Shown: piece by piece, positions 1 through 11,039 of the stretch | How positions within the stretch are numbered: the stretch's first letter is position 1 | Layout of the letters: every line of letters begins with the position of its first letter | Origin: Cutaneotrichosporon cavernicola | Taxonomy: Eukaryota > Basidiomycota > Tremellomycetes > Trichosporonales > Trichosporonaceae | Length of the DNA stretch: 64,000 nt | Direction: 5' to 3' | Assembly: GCF_030864355.1 (NCBI RefSeq) | Contig: NC_083398.1 | Coordinates: 1,488,001-1,552,000 of the forward strand | Notes under the pieces: model-generated | Told to the model about the DNA's origin: nothing | Databases searched by the model: none | What the model saw: only the letters and a program-made list of their open reading frames with translations | Translations under genes and position numbers: made by a program

Positions 1-725
1 GTGCTGACCGGGAAGCTCCTTCCAGCTTCCTGGCTTGTGGTCGGCTGGAAGAGGGCGGTAGCGGTCGAAGCGGGAGTGGAACTCGTGGACTGGACCAAGC
101 TGGCGTCAGCGCGAGTCGGGGTTGGTGGGGGAGGGGGGAGGGAGGGGGGAGAGGGGAGGGGGGAGGAGGGGGGGTCGAGGTGAGGGCACATCAACCTCTA
201 CCACCTGCCCTCTACCACCATGGCGACACTGGCTTCACTCACCTTTCCCTCCGCGAGAACCTTCTTGAGGGTCAGGAAATCAGCGTCCCACCGGCGGTTC
301 TGGTACACGCAAAACACAAGGTTCTTGCTCTTTGCGAGAGCTGTGAGCTCCTCAGCCTCAGCAACGGTAGGCGTAACGGGCTTCTCGACCATGACTGGGG
401 TGAGCTCGAGTCCTGACAGGTAACGGGATAATGCCCATAGATACTCACCATGCTTGCCATGCTCGAGCGCTGCCTTAGCGAAGGGGTAGTGCGTGTTATT
501 GGGCGTGCTAACAACAACCACATCAACCTCGGGGTCCTCCACGACCTCTGCAATAGTCTTGACGACCTTGATATCCTTTCCGCAAACCTCCTGCGCTTTA
601 CCGCGCGCACTGCGCTCCATCACTGAGTGGAGGACATAGAGTTCCGGCAGCGCGGTGATGAGCGGGTAGTGGAACGCCTGCAGCGACAGGCCGGTGCCGA
701 GGATCGAAACACGGAGAGGTGCCAT
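1..725 (-). CDS. Gfo/Idh/MocA-family NAD(P)-dependent oxidoreductase (3' end outside window)
   Basis: Exons read 725-449, 394-243 and 99-1, and the gene runs off the left edge. The start is the ATG at 725. The N terminus is a Rossmann fold (ILGTGLSLQAFHYPLI), then the family motifs VVVSTPNNTHYPFAKAAL and, across the first intron, GKH|VMVEKPVTPT, which carries the conserved EKP. The second intron joins EGK to LGPVHEFHSRFDRYRP, the usual start of the alpha/beta domain. Introns are 54 nt (395-448) and 143 nt (100-242); both keep the frame. The second is full of long C/T runs on the coding strand. The family oxidises or reduces sugars, inositols or related substrates with NAD(P) in the cytosol. 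The substrate cannot be told from sequence. The gene is divergent from the ureidoglycolate lyase gene across 1.5 kb. Confidence 0.88.
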
Positions 726-2231
726 GGTGGGTGAGTGGGAGGATGGGGATGGGAATGGGAATGAGGACAGGAATGAGAAGTTCAAAGTCCAAGTTATGCA
801 AGGGCGGTTCAAGGCGGCTGTCAGTCACTGGGCACGTCACTGGATTGGATTCAGCAGTTCTCCCGAATGAAGGCACTTGCCAGCTTGAAGGCTTGCTTGG
901 GCATTGGGACTGGCTAAACTGCATATGCCGCACATGCTGCACATGCTGAATCATCGCTGACTCTACGTCCCTGTAGTTGAGTCGAGAGTCTGTGGGCAGT
1001 CCTGGCTGGGATGGTGGTCAAACTGGATCAGAGCGGAGTCAAGTTGGTTTGAGCGGCGCAAGCGGAGGGTGAGTCCGCTCATCATTGGACTGACAAGCTT
1101 GCAAGTACCGGCGGCATTGACACGTGGCAGCTTGGTTGGTTACCTCTTAGAGTAAAGTCAGTCCTTCGCTATCGCTGTTGCTGTGACTCATCTCTGATCT
1201 AGGATATTGGTTGGCTCTGGGGACAGTGGTCAGAATAACCTGTCAACTCTGTAAACTCATATAACGGCTTACTCACCATTAGGACTCCTTCGCCAGACTT
1301 GTCAACTCGACAACAGCTGCTTTCCGAGGTCCGCCCAACCGCGCCAAACTTCCGCCCCCCGCGAGACACGAACCACTGGGAGGCCGTGTGCGGCTTTGTT
1401 CTCCACAGCATTGGTAATGCTGGGGATACTCATCAAGCAAATCGCGGATCTCAACTGGCTTCGCCGTTGGGATCGGGGTAGTCTTCCCCTCTCCACATTC
1501 CATCACGCCCAGCCGGCGGCAGTTACTGCCCACACGAACCCCGTATCTCTCCGTGATAGTCGATTGGGACCATGTTGTGGTGTGTCATCCGAGTTCGGGC
1601 GAGAGCTTTTTCCTGGGTGAGACGCGCTCCTGGTCACACGTGACGAGAGGAAAATAACTCGAGCGCACGACAAGGCGCCCTCATCACAGTGTATCGCGTG
1701 ATGCTCCTGGATCGCAGACTAGAGTTCAAGCCTGTCCCGCGTCCGAGCTCGTTATCAATCTTGGAAATGCAGTCATGCGGTATCTATCGCGTCGCAACTC
1801 GAACCACGGCTCACGACACCCACCCAATCCTAATTCATAGGCACGAGCTATTAGATAATTGAAATCGCAATAACCTCTCAGGGTAACAATATGAAAGCCG
1901 TGATATGAAAGAGGACAGTCGTGATATGAAAGAAAGCACACCGACCCGTATTTCGAACCCCGCTCGTCGACAGGACTCGTAGCCGGGATGCCTCATGCAT
2001 GCTCCTGCCTTGCATGCCTGTAGAGGGTGTGGGCGAGAGTTGCATCCGGAGCACTCGGTCCAGGTGAGAAACCGTGGGCAACCGGCCGGTGTCCGGTCCG
2101 ATCGGCTCGGGCTGATAAGCCGCGGCTAGCCGTAGCCGGGGTTGCCCGGCATCTTGCTCCATCTCAAAGTGCCCACTTACTCTACTTTGTGGACCTTTGC
2201 ATTTGCCTTTATACTTGAACTCGGCGTCGTA
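726..2231. other. Divergent intergenic region
   Basis: This region lies between the divergently transcribed oxidoreductase and ureidoglycolate lyase genes. I see no convincing gene; the short open frames lack homologous-looking content. It holds a short imperfect repeat at 1889-1935 and must contain both promoters, but no specific operator can be named. Confidence 0.6.
1889..1935. repeat. Imperfect direct repeat, core ATATGAAAG, three copies
   Basis: Three copies of ATATGAAAG, the last two preceded by GTG, spaced 15-20 nt apart, about 300 nt upstream of the ureidoglycolate lyase start. This could be a factor-binding cluster or simple chance; there is no other evidence. Confidence 0.4.
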
Positions 2232-3593
2232 ATGTCCACATCACAAGTCTCGAAATCTCACCCTACACACATGTCGCCTGTCGCTGCTCCCGCTCCCGCC
2301 GCCGTCGCGCGCCCGACCAAGGTCACTGGTGCGTGCCTCCTCTCCCAACACAACTTGCACCCAACTTGCAACCACCTCCAACTTCCTTCCCCACCTCCCA
2401 CTCTTCCCTCGACCCCGCTGACATCAGAATCGACCGCCAACCCACGCGCCGAGGAGCTCACGTACGAGTCCTTCCGGCCCTTTGGCGCAGTCGTACAGGG
2501 CTGGGAGGGCACGGAGCGCTCGCCACAGGGCATTCACGTTATGGTTGCGAACCAGGGCACGGCGTTCAAGTTCCACCGCCTCGCCCAGCTCCCCCAGAAC
2601 GCGGCGATTACACACGAGCGCCGCGTTCCCTCCACCACCTCCGCCAATGTGCGTAACGGCACCCCGGTCCGCGTGACGAACCTCGACCGCTCCACAGAGA
2701 CCAAGGTGTACCTCCCCCAGGGCCGCGGCGTCGCTCCTGGCACCAAGGGACTCAGCGCCGGCGCGTGCTACCTCGTGGTCGTCGGAGAGAGCCCCAACAA
2801 CCTCAAGGCGTTCCTCGCGACTTCGGCGCAGGGTGTCTGCTTCGCCCCCAACACCTACCACGCCGTGATCGTACTAAACGAGGCTATCGACTTTGCCATC
2901 GTCGCGGCGGCCGGCACTACATCTACTGCTGCCGACTTGAATGTAGACGTGCCTGCGCACAAGTTTGCACCAGTTCCCCCTCTCATTCCGACCGCGGAAG
3001 TGGATACGCCTCCCGTTCCCCTCGGTGTTGCGCTCAACCCCATTCCAATCACTGAAGAGCTCTGGGCACCCTATGGCGAGCTTATTGGCTCCGCTGGAAC
3101 CAAGACTTCGCCAATCACAAACACCTACCCCGCAGACCAGGACGGGGCGCGCACGACCGTCGGCCTCTTCCGCGCAACCCCTAAGGCCGGGTTACACCGC
3201 GGCCAGCTGTTCAACGTGAGCTTCCTGGAGCGCCACATCTACACTTCCCAAGCCTTCATCCCTCTGGGCAAGGACAACCTCTCTGGGGTTGGTGAGGCGC
3301 CCCTCACTGCCGGCGGAACATTCTTGGTCGTCGTGGCAGACAACGGGCCCGACGACAGGCCGGACCCGAAGACACTCAAGGCGTTCATCATGGAGAACGG
3401 GACTGGGCTCAACTACCGCGCGGGCGTTTGGCACCACCCCGTACTGACGCTTGACGCGTGTCTCGACCTCGCGTGTATTGAGACACAAGTGTCGACGGGC
3501 GAGTTTGGCAAAACTTATGAGCCAGACTGCGAGCTCATCGAGTATGACCCGCCCATTGGACAGATCAATGTCCCCACCCGACCCACCCTCTAA
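2232..3593 (+). CDS. Ureidoglycolate lyase/hydrolase (AllA/DAL3 family), two tandem domains
   Basis: Exons are 2232-2328 and 2428-3593 (420 aa); the 99-nt intron ends in CTGACATCAG. The start is the first in-frame ATG (2232); 2271 is an alternative. The protein releases glyoxylate and urea from ureidoglycolate, the last step of allantoin use as nitrogen source. Two AllA-like modules follow each other. The C-terminal one (nt about 3040-3530) keeps LERHIYTSQAFIPLG, FLVVVADNGP, TLKAFIMENGTGLNYRAGVWHHPV and the end LDLACIE. The N-terminal one (nt about 2440-2920) matches in layout (YESFRPFGAVVQG, YLVVVGESPNNLKAFLA, GVCFAPNTYHAVIVL) but lacks the ERH and WHHP signatures. A single AllA domain is usually about 160-200 aa, so this is an internal duplication. 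The first domain looks catalytically dead (inference). The family call is firm. Confidence 0.88.
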   Translation: MSTSQVSKSHPTHMSPVAAPAPAAVARPTKVTGACLLSQHNLHPTCNHLQLPSPPPTLPSTPLTSESTANPRAEELTYESFRPFGAVVQGWEGTERSPQGIHVMVANQGTAFKFHRLAQLPQNAAITHERRVPSTTSANVRNGTPVRVTNLDRSTETKVYLPQGRGVAPGTKGLSAGACYLVVVGESPNNLKAFLATSAQGVCFAPNTYHAVIVLNEAIDFAIVAAAGTTSTAADLNVDVPAHKFAPVPPLIPTAEVDTPPVPLGVALNPIPITEELWAPYGELIGSAGTKTSPITNTYPADQDGARTTVGLFRATPKAGLHRGQLFNVSFLERHIYTSQAFIPLGKDNLSGVGEAPLTAGGTFLVVVADNGPDDRPDPKTLKAFIMENGTGLNYRAGVWHHPVLTLDACLDLACIETQVSTGEFGKTYEPDCELIEYDPPIGQINVPTRPTL

Positions 3594-3919
3594 GTTGTAA
3601 CATCTATAGACATGTATTTCATGTATCTGGGATTTGGACAAGAGTTGAGCAGCCGGCAGAGACGGCTTGTGGCTGTTAATGCTGCTGCACCTGGTAATTT
3701 TGCCAACGGAGAGTGCGGAAGACGTTTCAGACGTCCCCAAACAACGGATAAAGCTGAGAATTAATTCATCAGATTATCAGATTTCTGCGGGTGTAACCAC
3801 CGGCTCATTTCCGGGACGGCATAAACGTTCCTTTGTCGGACTGTTCCTCTTACTTCTTCTGTCTCTTCTTCTCATTCAACTCCACCAACTCCAAGTCCAC
3901 AACATTACCCCCCGCAACA
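3594..3919. other. Intergenic region
   Basis: A tandem-gene gap with a pyrimidine-rich stretch (about 3840-3880) just before the next start, typical of a fungal 5' leader. No gene seen. Confidence 0.5.
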
Positions 3920-5053
3920 ATGACCCAGACTACCACGCCCAACACGAACTCCGTCACCGTCGACGGCCTCCTCTTCGACATGGACGGCACGTTGCTCGAC
4001 TCGACGCCGGCCGTCCTCGCCACCTGGGAGCAGTACGCGCGCGAGTTCAACCTCGACCTCGAGCATGTGTTGAAGAGTAAGTCTGGAGTGGTAGGAAGGG
4101 GGTTTTGTCAACTCGGTGTGGGGTGGAGTGGAGAGAGGCGGGGCACGGCGGGGATACTGCCTAGGTACTGGAGCTCGGACCTTTGGAAGAGGGCGAGGGG
4201 AGGCATGGGCCGGTCTGGAAGCTACTGTCACCTCGGCTAGCTTCTGCGGAGGACCAGGCAGCCCAAGTGACCCTCCAGCTCTTGATCCAGCTCGTCAGGC
4301 CTGCACCGGTCAATTGTACTTTTGACTCGACAAGCGCTAACCCCAGCGTCGCACGGACAGCGCACGGTCGACAACATGCAGATCTTCTGCAAGATTACTG
4401 AGCCCGAGGCCCTTGCGGTGGGTTACCTAAGGAGGTAGCGCTGACATCAGCGCGAGGTGGTGCGCTTCGAGACTATCATCGTGGACGAGGCGCAGAGGCT
4501 AGAGGACGAGGGCAAGCAGGGTCTGGTGGTGCTCCCAGGTGTGGTGGACATGCTGAACAAGGTATGTTGGTGGGTTGAATTGGCGAGAGGAACGGGGGGA
4601 GAGTGATGGTGGATCTGGAAGGGAGGGTAGAGACGGGAATTGGGGGCACGGAGCACGGACAAGCACTGACGCCAGCTCAACACGGCCACCAAGCCCGTGT
4701 GGGCCATCGTCACCTCGGCTACGAACAAGTACGCGTCGCGCGCCCTCACCACCAGCCACATTCAGTACCCTGCCCTGGTCACTGCCGACGACGTCAAGCT
4801 CGGCAAACCTCACCCCGAGCCGTACCTCGCCGGCGCGAAGAAGCTGGGCCTGGACCCCAAGCGCTGCATTGTCGTCGAGGACGCACCTACCGGTATCAAG
4901 AGTGGTGTGGCATGTGGTGCCAAGGTGCTCGCTGTGTGCACGTCGCACACGCGTGAGGAGCTTGAGGGGCTCGGCGCCGAGTGGATCGTGGACGACCTGA
5001 CAAAGGTCCAGGTCCAGCTGGTCGACGGCGGCGTCAAGGTCACAATTGCGTAA
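3920..5053 (+). CDS. HAD-family glycerol-3-phosphatase-like enzyme (Gpp1/Gpp2 type)
   Basis: Exons are 3920-4076, 4347-4417, 4451-4561 and 4676-5053 (238 aa); all junctions keep frame. The second intron is only 33 nt. The start ATG has a good context (ACAATGAC). HAD motif I is LLFDMDGTLLDSTPA, whose two Asp are nucleophile and acid/base. Next come TSHGQRTVDN, motif II IVTSATN and the late motifs GKPHPEPYLAGAKKLGLDP and VVEDAPTGIKSG. This order and length match yeast Gpp1/Gpp2 (about 250 aa), which dephosphorylate glycerol-3-phosphate during osmotic stress. 2-Deoxyglucose-6-phosphatase is the close alternative, so the substrate is inference. It acts in the cytosol. It lies 3' of and in the same direction as the ureidoglycolate lyase gene, without evidence for a functional link. 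Confidence 0.85.
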
Positions 5054-5191
5054 TTTTTAGACTAACATGGACTGTATCATATTTTGCATGCATCGCGTGC
5101 TATAGCGTGTGTAGAGTGTTGGACCGAGATATCGAAGATAATGAAGCGAGACGGAGCGAGAAGAGTCGAGATTGAACAAAGGTCGCATGGA

Positions 5192-6140
5192 TTACTGCAT
5201 GCTGCCGAGTACCTTGACGGCAAGGGCGCGCAGGATCTGATGTCAGCTTCCGAGGAGCATTCTAGCTGTGACGTACCTGCGCCTTCTGTGCGCCCGGCAG
5301 CGTCGAGAATACCTGCGCGACGCTCTTGCCCTTGGCGTCGCGAATCGCGCCCAGGCGGTTACCCGCGAAGGCTGGGGTCAGTTCCAGCGGTCCGGCTCGA
5401 CTCACCGCCAGCAACAGCACCGGGAATATTAGCAACGATATATCCCATGGCGGCGCCCGCCGCACCGCCAACAAAGGACCAGCGACGGTGTACATTAGCT
5501 ACCTCGGGCTCGAGGAGTTCCTCAAACACGTCACCGAACACGCCGTTCGGATCCGGCCTTGCACGGCGTGGCGGCGTACCAGGCTCCGACCCTACTCCCG
5601 AGTCCGCACCGTCCGCATCAGCCGTGTTGCCAGTAGCGTTCTTGAAGTATCGCGCAAACTCCTCGAAGAAGTTCTTGCTAGCGCGGTCCTGCTCGTCCTC
5701 GTCGGCTCCTGCGTCCGTGAACGCGGACGCGGGGCGCGTGCGGAAGAGCGCGTCGTATTCCGCCCGCCGGACGGGGTCCGAGAGAACATAGTATGCGTCC
5801 GCGACTGCTTGCTTTCGTCAGCTTGAGTGAGGGGAGACGCACGAAACGCTCAGTGTAGCGGCGGCGCTCGTCGGCTGGCGCCTTTGGTGAGAGGCGGTCG
5901 GGGTGGGTCTTGAGTGATTCGCGACGGTACGCTGTGCGGATCTCCTCACTGACATCAGTACCGCAGGACGGGGAGCACACAGTGCTCCACTCACGCCGTA
6001 GCTGTGGAGTCGATGTTCTTTCGTTAGCAGGGTTAGGCAACGTTCTCACGAGGATGTTGTAGTACTGGCGTCAGCTGATGGCAAAGACGGAGCTGAAAAG
6101 AGGCTGTCCGGCTTGTATTTACCTGCGGAAGTGTGCTCAT
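5192..6140 (-). CDS. J-domain (DnaJ-like) protein with C-terminal glycine-rich hydrophobic segment
   Basis: Seven exons on the minus strand: 6140-6123, 6064-6050, 6017-5995, 5948-5843, 5811-5406, 5371-5277 and 5236-5192 (235 aa). Every junction keeps the frame. The N terminus rebuilds a J-domain: MSTLPQ|YYNIL|NIDSTATA|EEIRTAYRRESLKTHPDR, with the HPD tripeptide that stimulates Hsp70 ATPase, then AVADAYYVLSDPVRRAEYD. After an acidic linker come FGDVFEELLEPE and a small-residue hydrophobic stretch, FVGGAAGAAMGYIVANIPGAV, followed by AGNRLGAIRDAKGKSVAQVF. That segment may insert in or contact a membrane (inference). There is no Cys-rich zinc domain, so it is a class C J-protein. Three of its exons are 15-23 nt and one intron is only 31 nt (5812-5842). 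It is convergent with the phosphatase gene (138 nt apart). Confidence 0.85.
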
Positions 6141-6368
6141 GATCTCTGGTTGGAGCTGGCGCGACGGATGAGAGGTGAGATGAAGACGGTGACATGTCGC
6201 GCTGGCATTTTGTTATCTCCACCTACCCGACCAGAACCCATCACTTGGTGGCAAACCGCGGAATCACTCCTCTGACGTCATCCCACGCGCCCTCGTTTCC
6301 CCTTAAAACCGCGTTGCACAACCAGCCAACTGTCGAATGCAATGATGTCCCATGTACTCTATGATGCT

Positions 6369-7409
6369 CTACTTCTTGTCCGACAGCTTCTTACCTGGCT
6401 GCTTGAGGAACTTGTACCCCGACGCGCCGACGTAGCTTAACCCACTCCAGATGGTTGTGCCCGCCACAATCCACTGCAGTCCCTCGAGGTAGACGTCGAT
6501 CGGGTATCCGGCGCCAGCGAGCACAGGTCCGACGGTGGTGAAGCCCATGAGGGTGAGCTGGAGCGCGGTGTTGATCTACATCAGTTCAATACTGTGAGTA
6601 GGTTACCTTGGAGATTTGGGTTGGCTGGACCTCGGCAGACGGCATTGTCGGGTCAAAGTAGCGCTTTAATGTGCGCTGCTGTCAGCTGATACACATACGT
6701 TATCTTACGGGCGGGGGAAGCGACTGATACCGCAGGTAGAACGCCCACATGGACAGCGCAAAGTCGCGCCCGAAGATGAGAACCGCCAGCGGCACTACGT
6801 TAGTGCGTTCTAGAGGGGACGTACGAGGTAGAAGGCCCTTGTATGTGAGGCAGACGACGAGGGTAGTCACGAGCATCTTGTCCGCCATCGGGTCAATGAT
6901 CGAGCCGATCACTGTCTTCTGGTTCCACTTGCGCGCGAGGTATCCGTCGAGCTGGTGTTAGCTTGATTGAAGCCCCGAGTTACCCAGTCAGTCAAGCCAG
7001 ACGCGACGAGGATGCCTGTCGCGATCTCAAAGTCACCCTTGACGATCGCCCACGCCAAAAATGGGCAGGCGGCAATACGCGCAACCGTGAGCGCGTTCGG
7101 GAGGGTGTACGGCGACTCGTGCAGTTCCGTCGGCTCCTCTTTCTCCGGTTTCTGATGTTAGCTTGGTCTTTGCCGGCGCACCTCTGATGGAAGCGGAGCG
7201 CGACGAGCCGCTGACGAGGAAAGGTACCGCGCGACTGCCAGTCGGGGTATCCTTTCCAAGCCGTGCCTCCCCCACAATACGGTCGGGGCCGTGATACCCC
7301 GGAGGCCGCGGGCGAAAAGTGGAGGTCGCGTCGAGATAGCTGCGGAGCAGGCGAGGCTGCCCAGGACACGCGCGCCCCTCGGCACCCCGAGGAAGGCGGT
7401 TACAGGCAT
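6369..7409 (-). CDS. CRD1: Cardiolipin synthase (CDP-alcohol phosphatidyltransferase), mitochondrial
   Basis: Exons are 7409-7182, 7151-6984, 6951-6825, 6794-6709, 6675-6607 and 6575-6369 (294 aa). Four of the introns are only 30-33 nt. The first 75 residues are Arg/Ala/Ser-rich without clustered acids (RYLSSSAARR), a typical mitochondrial presequence. The mature part has SPYTLPNALTVARIAACPF and then the CDP-alcohol motif D-G-x2-A-R-x8-G-x3-D-x3-D, seen as DGYLARKWNQKTVIGSIIDP followed by MAD. Several membrane segments follow. The enzyme condenses phosphatidylglycerol with CDP-diacylglycerol to make cardiolipin in the inner membrane. PGP synthase of the same fold is the alternative, but eukaryotic Crd1 proteins carry this TLPNALT...DWLDGYLAR arrangement. 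The ATG at 7409 is the first in frame. Confidence 0.9.
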
Positions 7410-7719
7410 GATCGGACTGTTGAAGTGCCGCGGTGCCGATGACGGGGAGTGCAATGGAGCAAAGGGATGGTTGCTCGGATGTTGGGGGGTATTCGGCTGA
7501 TCTTGGATGCGTCAAGTTGCAAGAAAGTGGCGTTACGTAATATATGGGCATGATTGCGGCGTGCCTGGTCGCAGGCATAAACAAAGTCAAAAGTCACCTT
7601 GCTAGCACACTCGCACTCTCACTTCTAAGCTTCTACTTTGTTACACCTGAACACATTTCAACATCACAACATCTCTTTAGAGCTTCGCCTCCACCCGATA
7701 CATTCAAAGGCCAAACACA
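7410..7719. other. Divergent promoter region, CRD1 / SNF2 gene
   Basis: 310 nt between divergent start codons. It includes a pyrimidine-rich leader before 7720. No gene or distinct motif identified. Confidence 0.5.
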
Positions 7720-10700
7720 ATGTCGGGTCGCAGGAGAGATTTTATCGACTTGACCGACCTCGATTCACCAGAGCCCGAGCGCAAGATTAGCGCCAAACAA
7801 CAACGAGGGTCTAATGTGATTGACCTTCTCGACTTTCCTCCAACCCCTCATCACAAGTCAAGTTCAAGCGTGCACAACAACAACATCAACACCCCTCCTT
7901 TGAGGCCCTCCTCTCGCCCCAACAAGCTTTCATCGTCGCCTATCCTTCTCTTGGATTCACCACTACCATCATCACAACAAACGTCCCAATCATCCCTTCC
8001 TCTTTCCCACTACTCCCAGCCCGGCTTCAACAAGTCGTTCGGCTCTAGTATTTTACAATCCAAGCCCAAGAAGAAGACAACTATGTCTTCCTCTCGCCCT
8101 GCTACTTCCAGCATGGCGGGGTACATCCGCCCCAGCACGGGCGCTTTCCAGGAGTACAATACCACGTCCGCCAATAGCCCATTCAGTCAGCGCGCCCAGC
8201 CACGCCGGGACGACTTTGGCTACGACAAGGACGGATGGCCTATTTACGCCTTGCCCGAGGCTGTGGCGAAGCTGAAGCCCCTTCCTCCTACACCTTCCTC
8301 AGACGATGAGGGGGAGGACCGTGAGGATTTCGACCTAAACAACGTCCAGTTAACGGCGGAGGACTATGAACGTCATCACGACGCCGACGACCAGATGCGC
8401 GAGCTCCTCGCCGGTGCGGTCGGTGATGGCGAAGACGACCCAGGCAAGGAAGGCGACGACATCGTCGAGGGCTTCGCGAAGGACATCAAGCTCATGCCGC
8501 ACCAGGTGCGCGGAGTGCGCTGGATGCGCGAGCGCGAATCGGGGCGCAAACGCGGAGGCATCCTGGCGGACGTGAGTTGTCATGATAGGTCGCACAGCTG
8601 ACAGCAGGACATGGGCCTCGGAAAGACAGTCCAGACTCTCGCGCGCATCGTCGAAGGAGGCCAGACAACAGTTGGCGAGAAGCGCTTATACAAAGGCGGC
8701 ACCTTGTGAGTAGGTGGAACGAAGGTCGCTAACCTGGAGGATCATCTGCCCCTTAGCCGTGATGGAGCAGTGGGCAACTGAATGCCGCACAAAGACTGAG
8801 AAGGGGCTGTTGAAAGTCACGACTCATCACGGGCCCAAGCGCGCCATGAGTGGCGAAGAGCTCAAGAAATACGACGTCGTCATCACGACGTTCCAGGTGC
8901 TCGCATCTGAAATGGCCATTCTATCAAAGGCCAAGCCGAAGAGTGCAGATAACAGCAAGAACACGCGTCGAGGCCCTGACTCGGACTCCGACAGCGACGT
9001 GCCGCTCCCTATTAAGAAGAGTCGCGCCAAGGCGAAGGAGCGCGGCCCGGCCCTCTTCCAATTGAAGTGGCTCCGCGTCGTCATCGGTGAGTGGAGACGA
9101 TACAAGGCGACTGACCTTTCCCAGATGAGGCTCAGAACATCAAGAATCACAAGACCAAGGCTGCGCAGGCAGCCTGTCAACTCACTGCCAAGTTCCGGTG
9201 GTGTCTCACTGGGTGAGTGATCTGCCTGCATCTTACTTCCCACAGCTAACACCCAGCACACCCATCCAGGTATGTCCTGGGCCACCACGCTGGACTGACA
9301 GCAGAACAACGTTGAGGAGCTGTATTCCTTATTCAAGTTCTTGCGAGCGAAGCCGCTGGACAACTGGCAAGTGTTCCGCTCACGAGTGTCCGCCGAGGTC
9401 AAGGAGGGCCGAACAGGCATCGCCATGAAGCGTCTTCAAGTCATCCTGAAGGCCATCATGCTTCGCCGCACCAAGGACGCAACAATAGGTGAGCTCATGT
9501 AGCGACGTTCACTGCTGACTCCAGACGGCAAGCCCATCCTCAATTTGCCTCAGCGCAACGTCGATGTGGTGGAGTGCGAGTTTGATTCGGACGAACGCGC
9601 CTTCTATACGGCACTCGAGGCAAAGACGTCGGTGGCCTTCAACAAGGTGCGGAGAGTATTGAGACCATGCTGATGTCAGTTTGTTAGTGCCGGTGCTGTC
9701 ATGGGAAACTACACATCAGTTCTTACCCTTCTCCTGCGCATGCGGCAAGGTGAGTTGTGATCTCATGACATGTTGCTAATCGTCAGCCTGCGACCATCCT
9801 TCGCTTGTTACCAAATCACTAGGCGTCGACAAAGAGGCCCTCGAGAACAAAGCGGGGGACAGCGAAAGCGACGATGAGGCCGACGACCTCGCGGACATGC
9901 TTGCAGGAATGGGCATGAGCGGACAGAGGAAGTGCGAAATCTGTTTCGCAGTGTGAGTTTGAACCTTACAGAATGTTTGCTAACCTAAGCCTGAAGAACC
10001 AGAAGGCGAAGCAGTGTCATTCCTGCGAGGAGCTTGCCGCCAAGGCCAATGCGAAGGCAGGCCGATTGCCGCCATCGAGTGCCAAGATTCGGATGATCCT
10101 TCAGCTCCTAGCTGAGATCGATGAGCGAAGCGACAAGAAGCAGAAGACGATCGTCTTCTCGCAGTTCACCAGCTTTATGGACTTGCTCGATCCCTTCCTC
10201 GTGGACGCTGGCATCAAGTATGTGCGATGTGAGTATCTCTGGCCAAAGACACTCTTATGCTAATCGAAGACGACGGATCGATGAAACCCGACCAGCGCGA
10301 GGCCGTCCTGCATACCATCCGCACTTCAAGGACAACTCGGGTCATTCTCATCTCGTTCAAGGCTGGTTCCACCGGCCTCAACTTGACGTGCTGCAATAAC
10401 GTCATCCTAAGTGACCTGTGGTGGAACCCGGCGTGAGCACGACCCGTATCGCGGCGCTGACAAGCAGCCTCGAAGACCAGGCCTTTGACCGTGCTCACCG
10501 CCTCGGGCAGCAGCTCGACGTCAACATTTATAAACTGACAATTGCTGCGACTGTCGAGGACCGCATTCTGGCGGTGAGCCCTTGGGTTATACCTCATCTG
10601 ACAGTAGCTCCAAAGCCAGAAGCGCGAGCTCGCCCAGGCCGCCCTGTCGGGCACTGGCGTGAAGCAACTGAAGCTCACAATGAACGACATCATGGGTAAG

Positions 10701-10776
10701 TGTGCGCTAGAGTCTCCACTGACACGGAGACCTGTTCAAGACCAGCAATCGCCACAACGACGACACCAACAACTAG
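7720..10776 (+). CDS. SNF2-family DNA-dependent ATPase/translocase (Rad5/Rad16/Uls1-like)
   Basis: Fourteen exons: 7720-8571, 8608-8705, 8740-9086, 9125-9212, 9257-9269, 9305-9488, 9525-9646, 9680-9749, 9787-9952, 9990-10228, 10270-10432, 10468-10573, 10608-10695 and 10730-10776 (860 aa). All junctions keep frame. The N-terminal 230 residues are Ser/Pro-rich and disordered, with IDLTDLD and VIDLLD, which resemble SUMO-interaction motifs. Helicase motifs: ADDMGLGKT (I), VVITTF (Ia/Ib region), VVIDEAQNIKN (II, across a splice), CLTGTPIQNNVEELYSLF (III), then IVFSQFTSFMDLL, VILISFKAGSTGLNLT, WWNPALEDQAFDRAHRLGQ (V-VI). Between lobes, CEIC and CHSC form a reduced four-cysteine version of the RING found in Rad5/Rad16. 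It probably acts in nuclear DNA repair or SUMO-directed remodelling (inference). Exon 5 is just 13 nt. Confidence 0.9.
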
Positions 10777-11039
10777 ACATAGACACTGTACAGCATGCCC
10801 AACGAACATTTCCTTATGTACATTATGCATGTTCATGTTCGGCCGCGCCTTTTTGCGCTTCCATGTAGTTGATGGTGGGTTATGGAATGAATGGAATGAC
10901 GAGCCCGGCATTGGCCTTGCGTGGTTTATCCGTGGAACACGTGATTACCCTTGGGCCCACCGGTCTCACCGGTATTGAGCAACCCGGTCATCCCATTTAA
11001 CGGATGGCATTGGCCGCCAATCCGGATGTCCCACCCACA

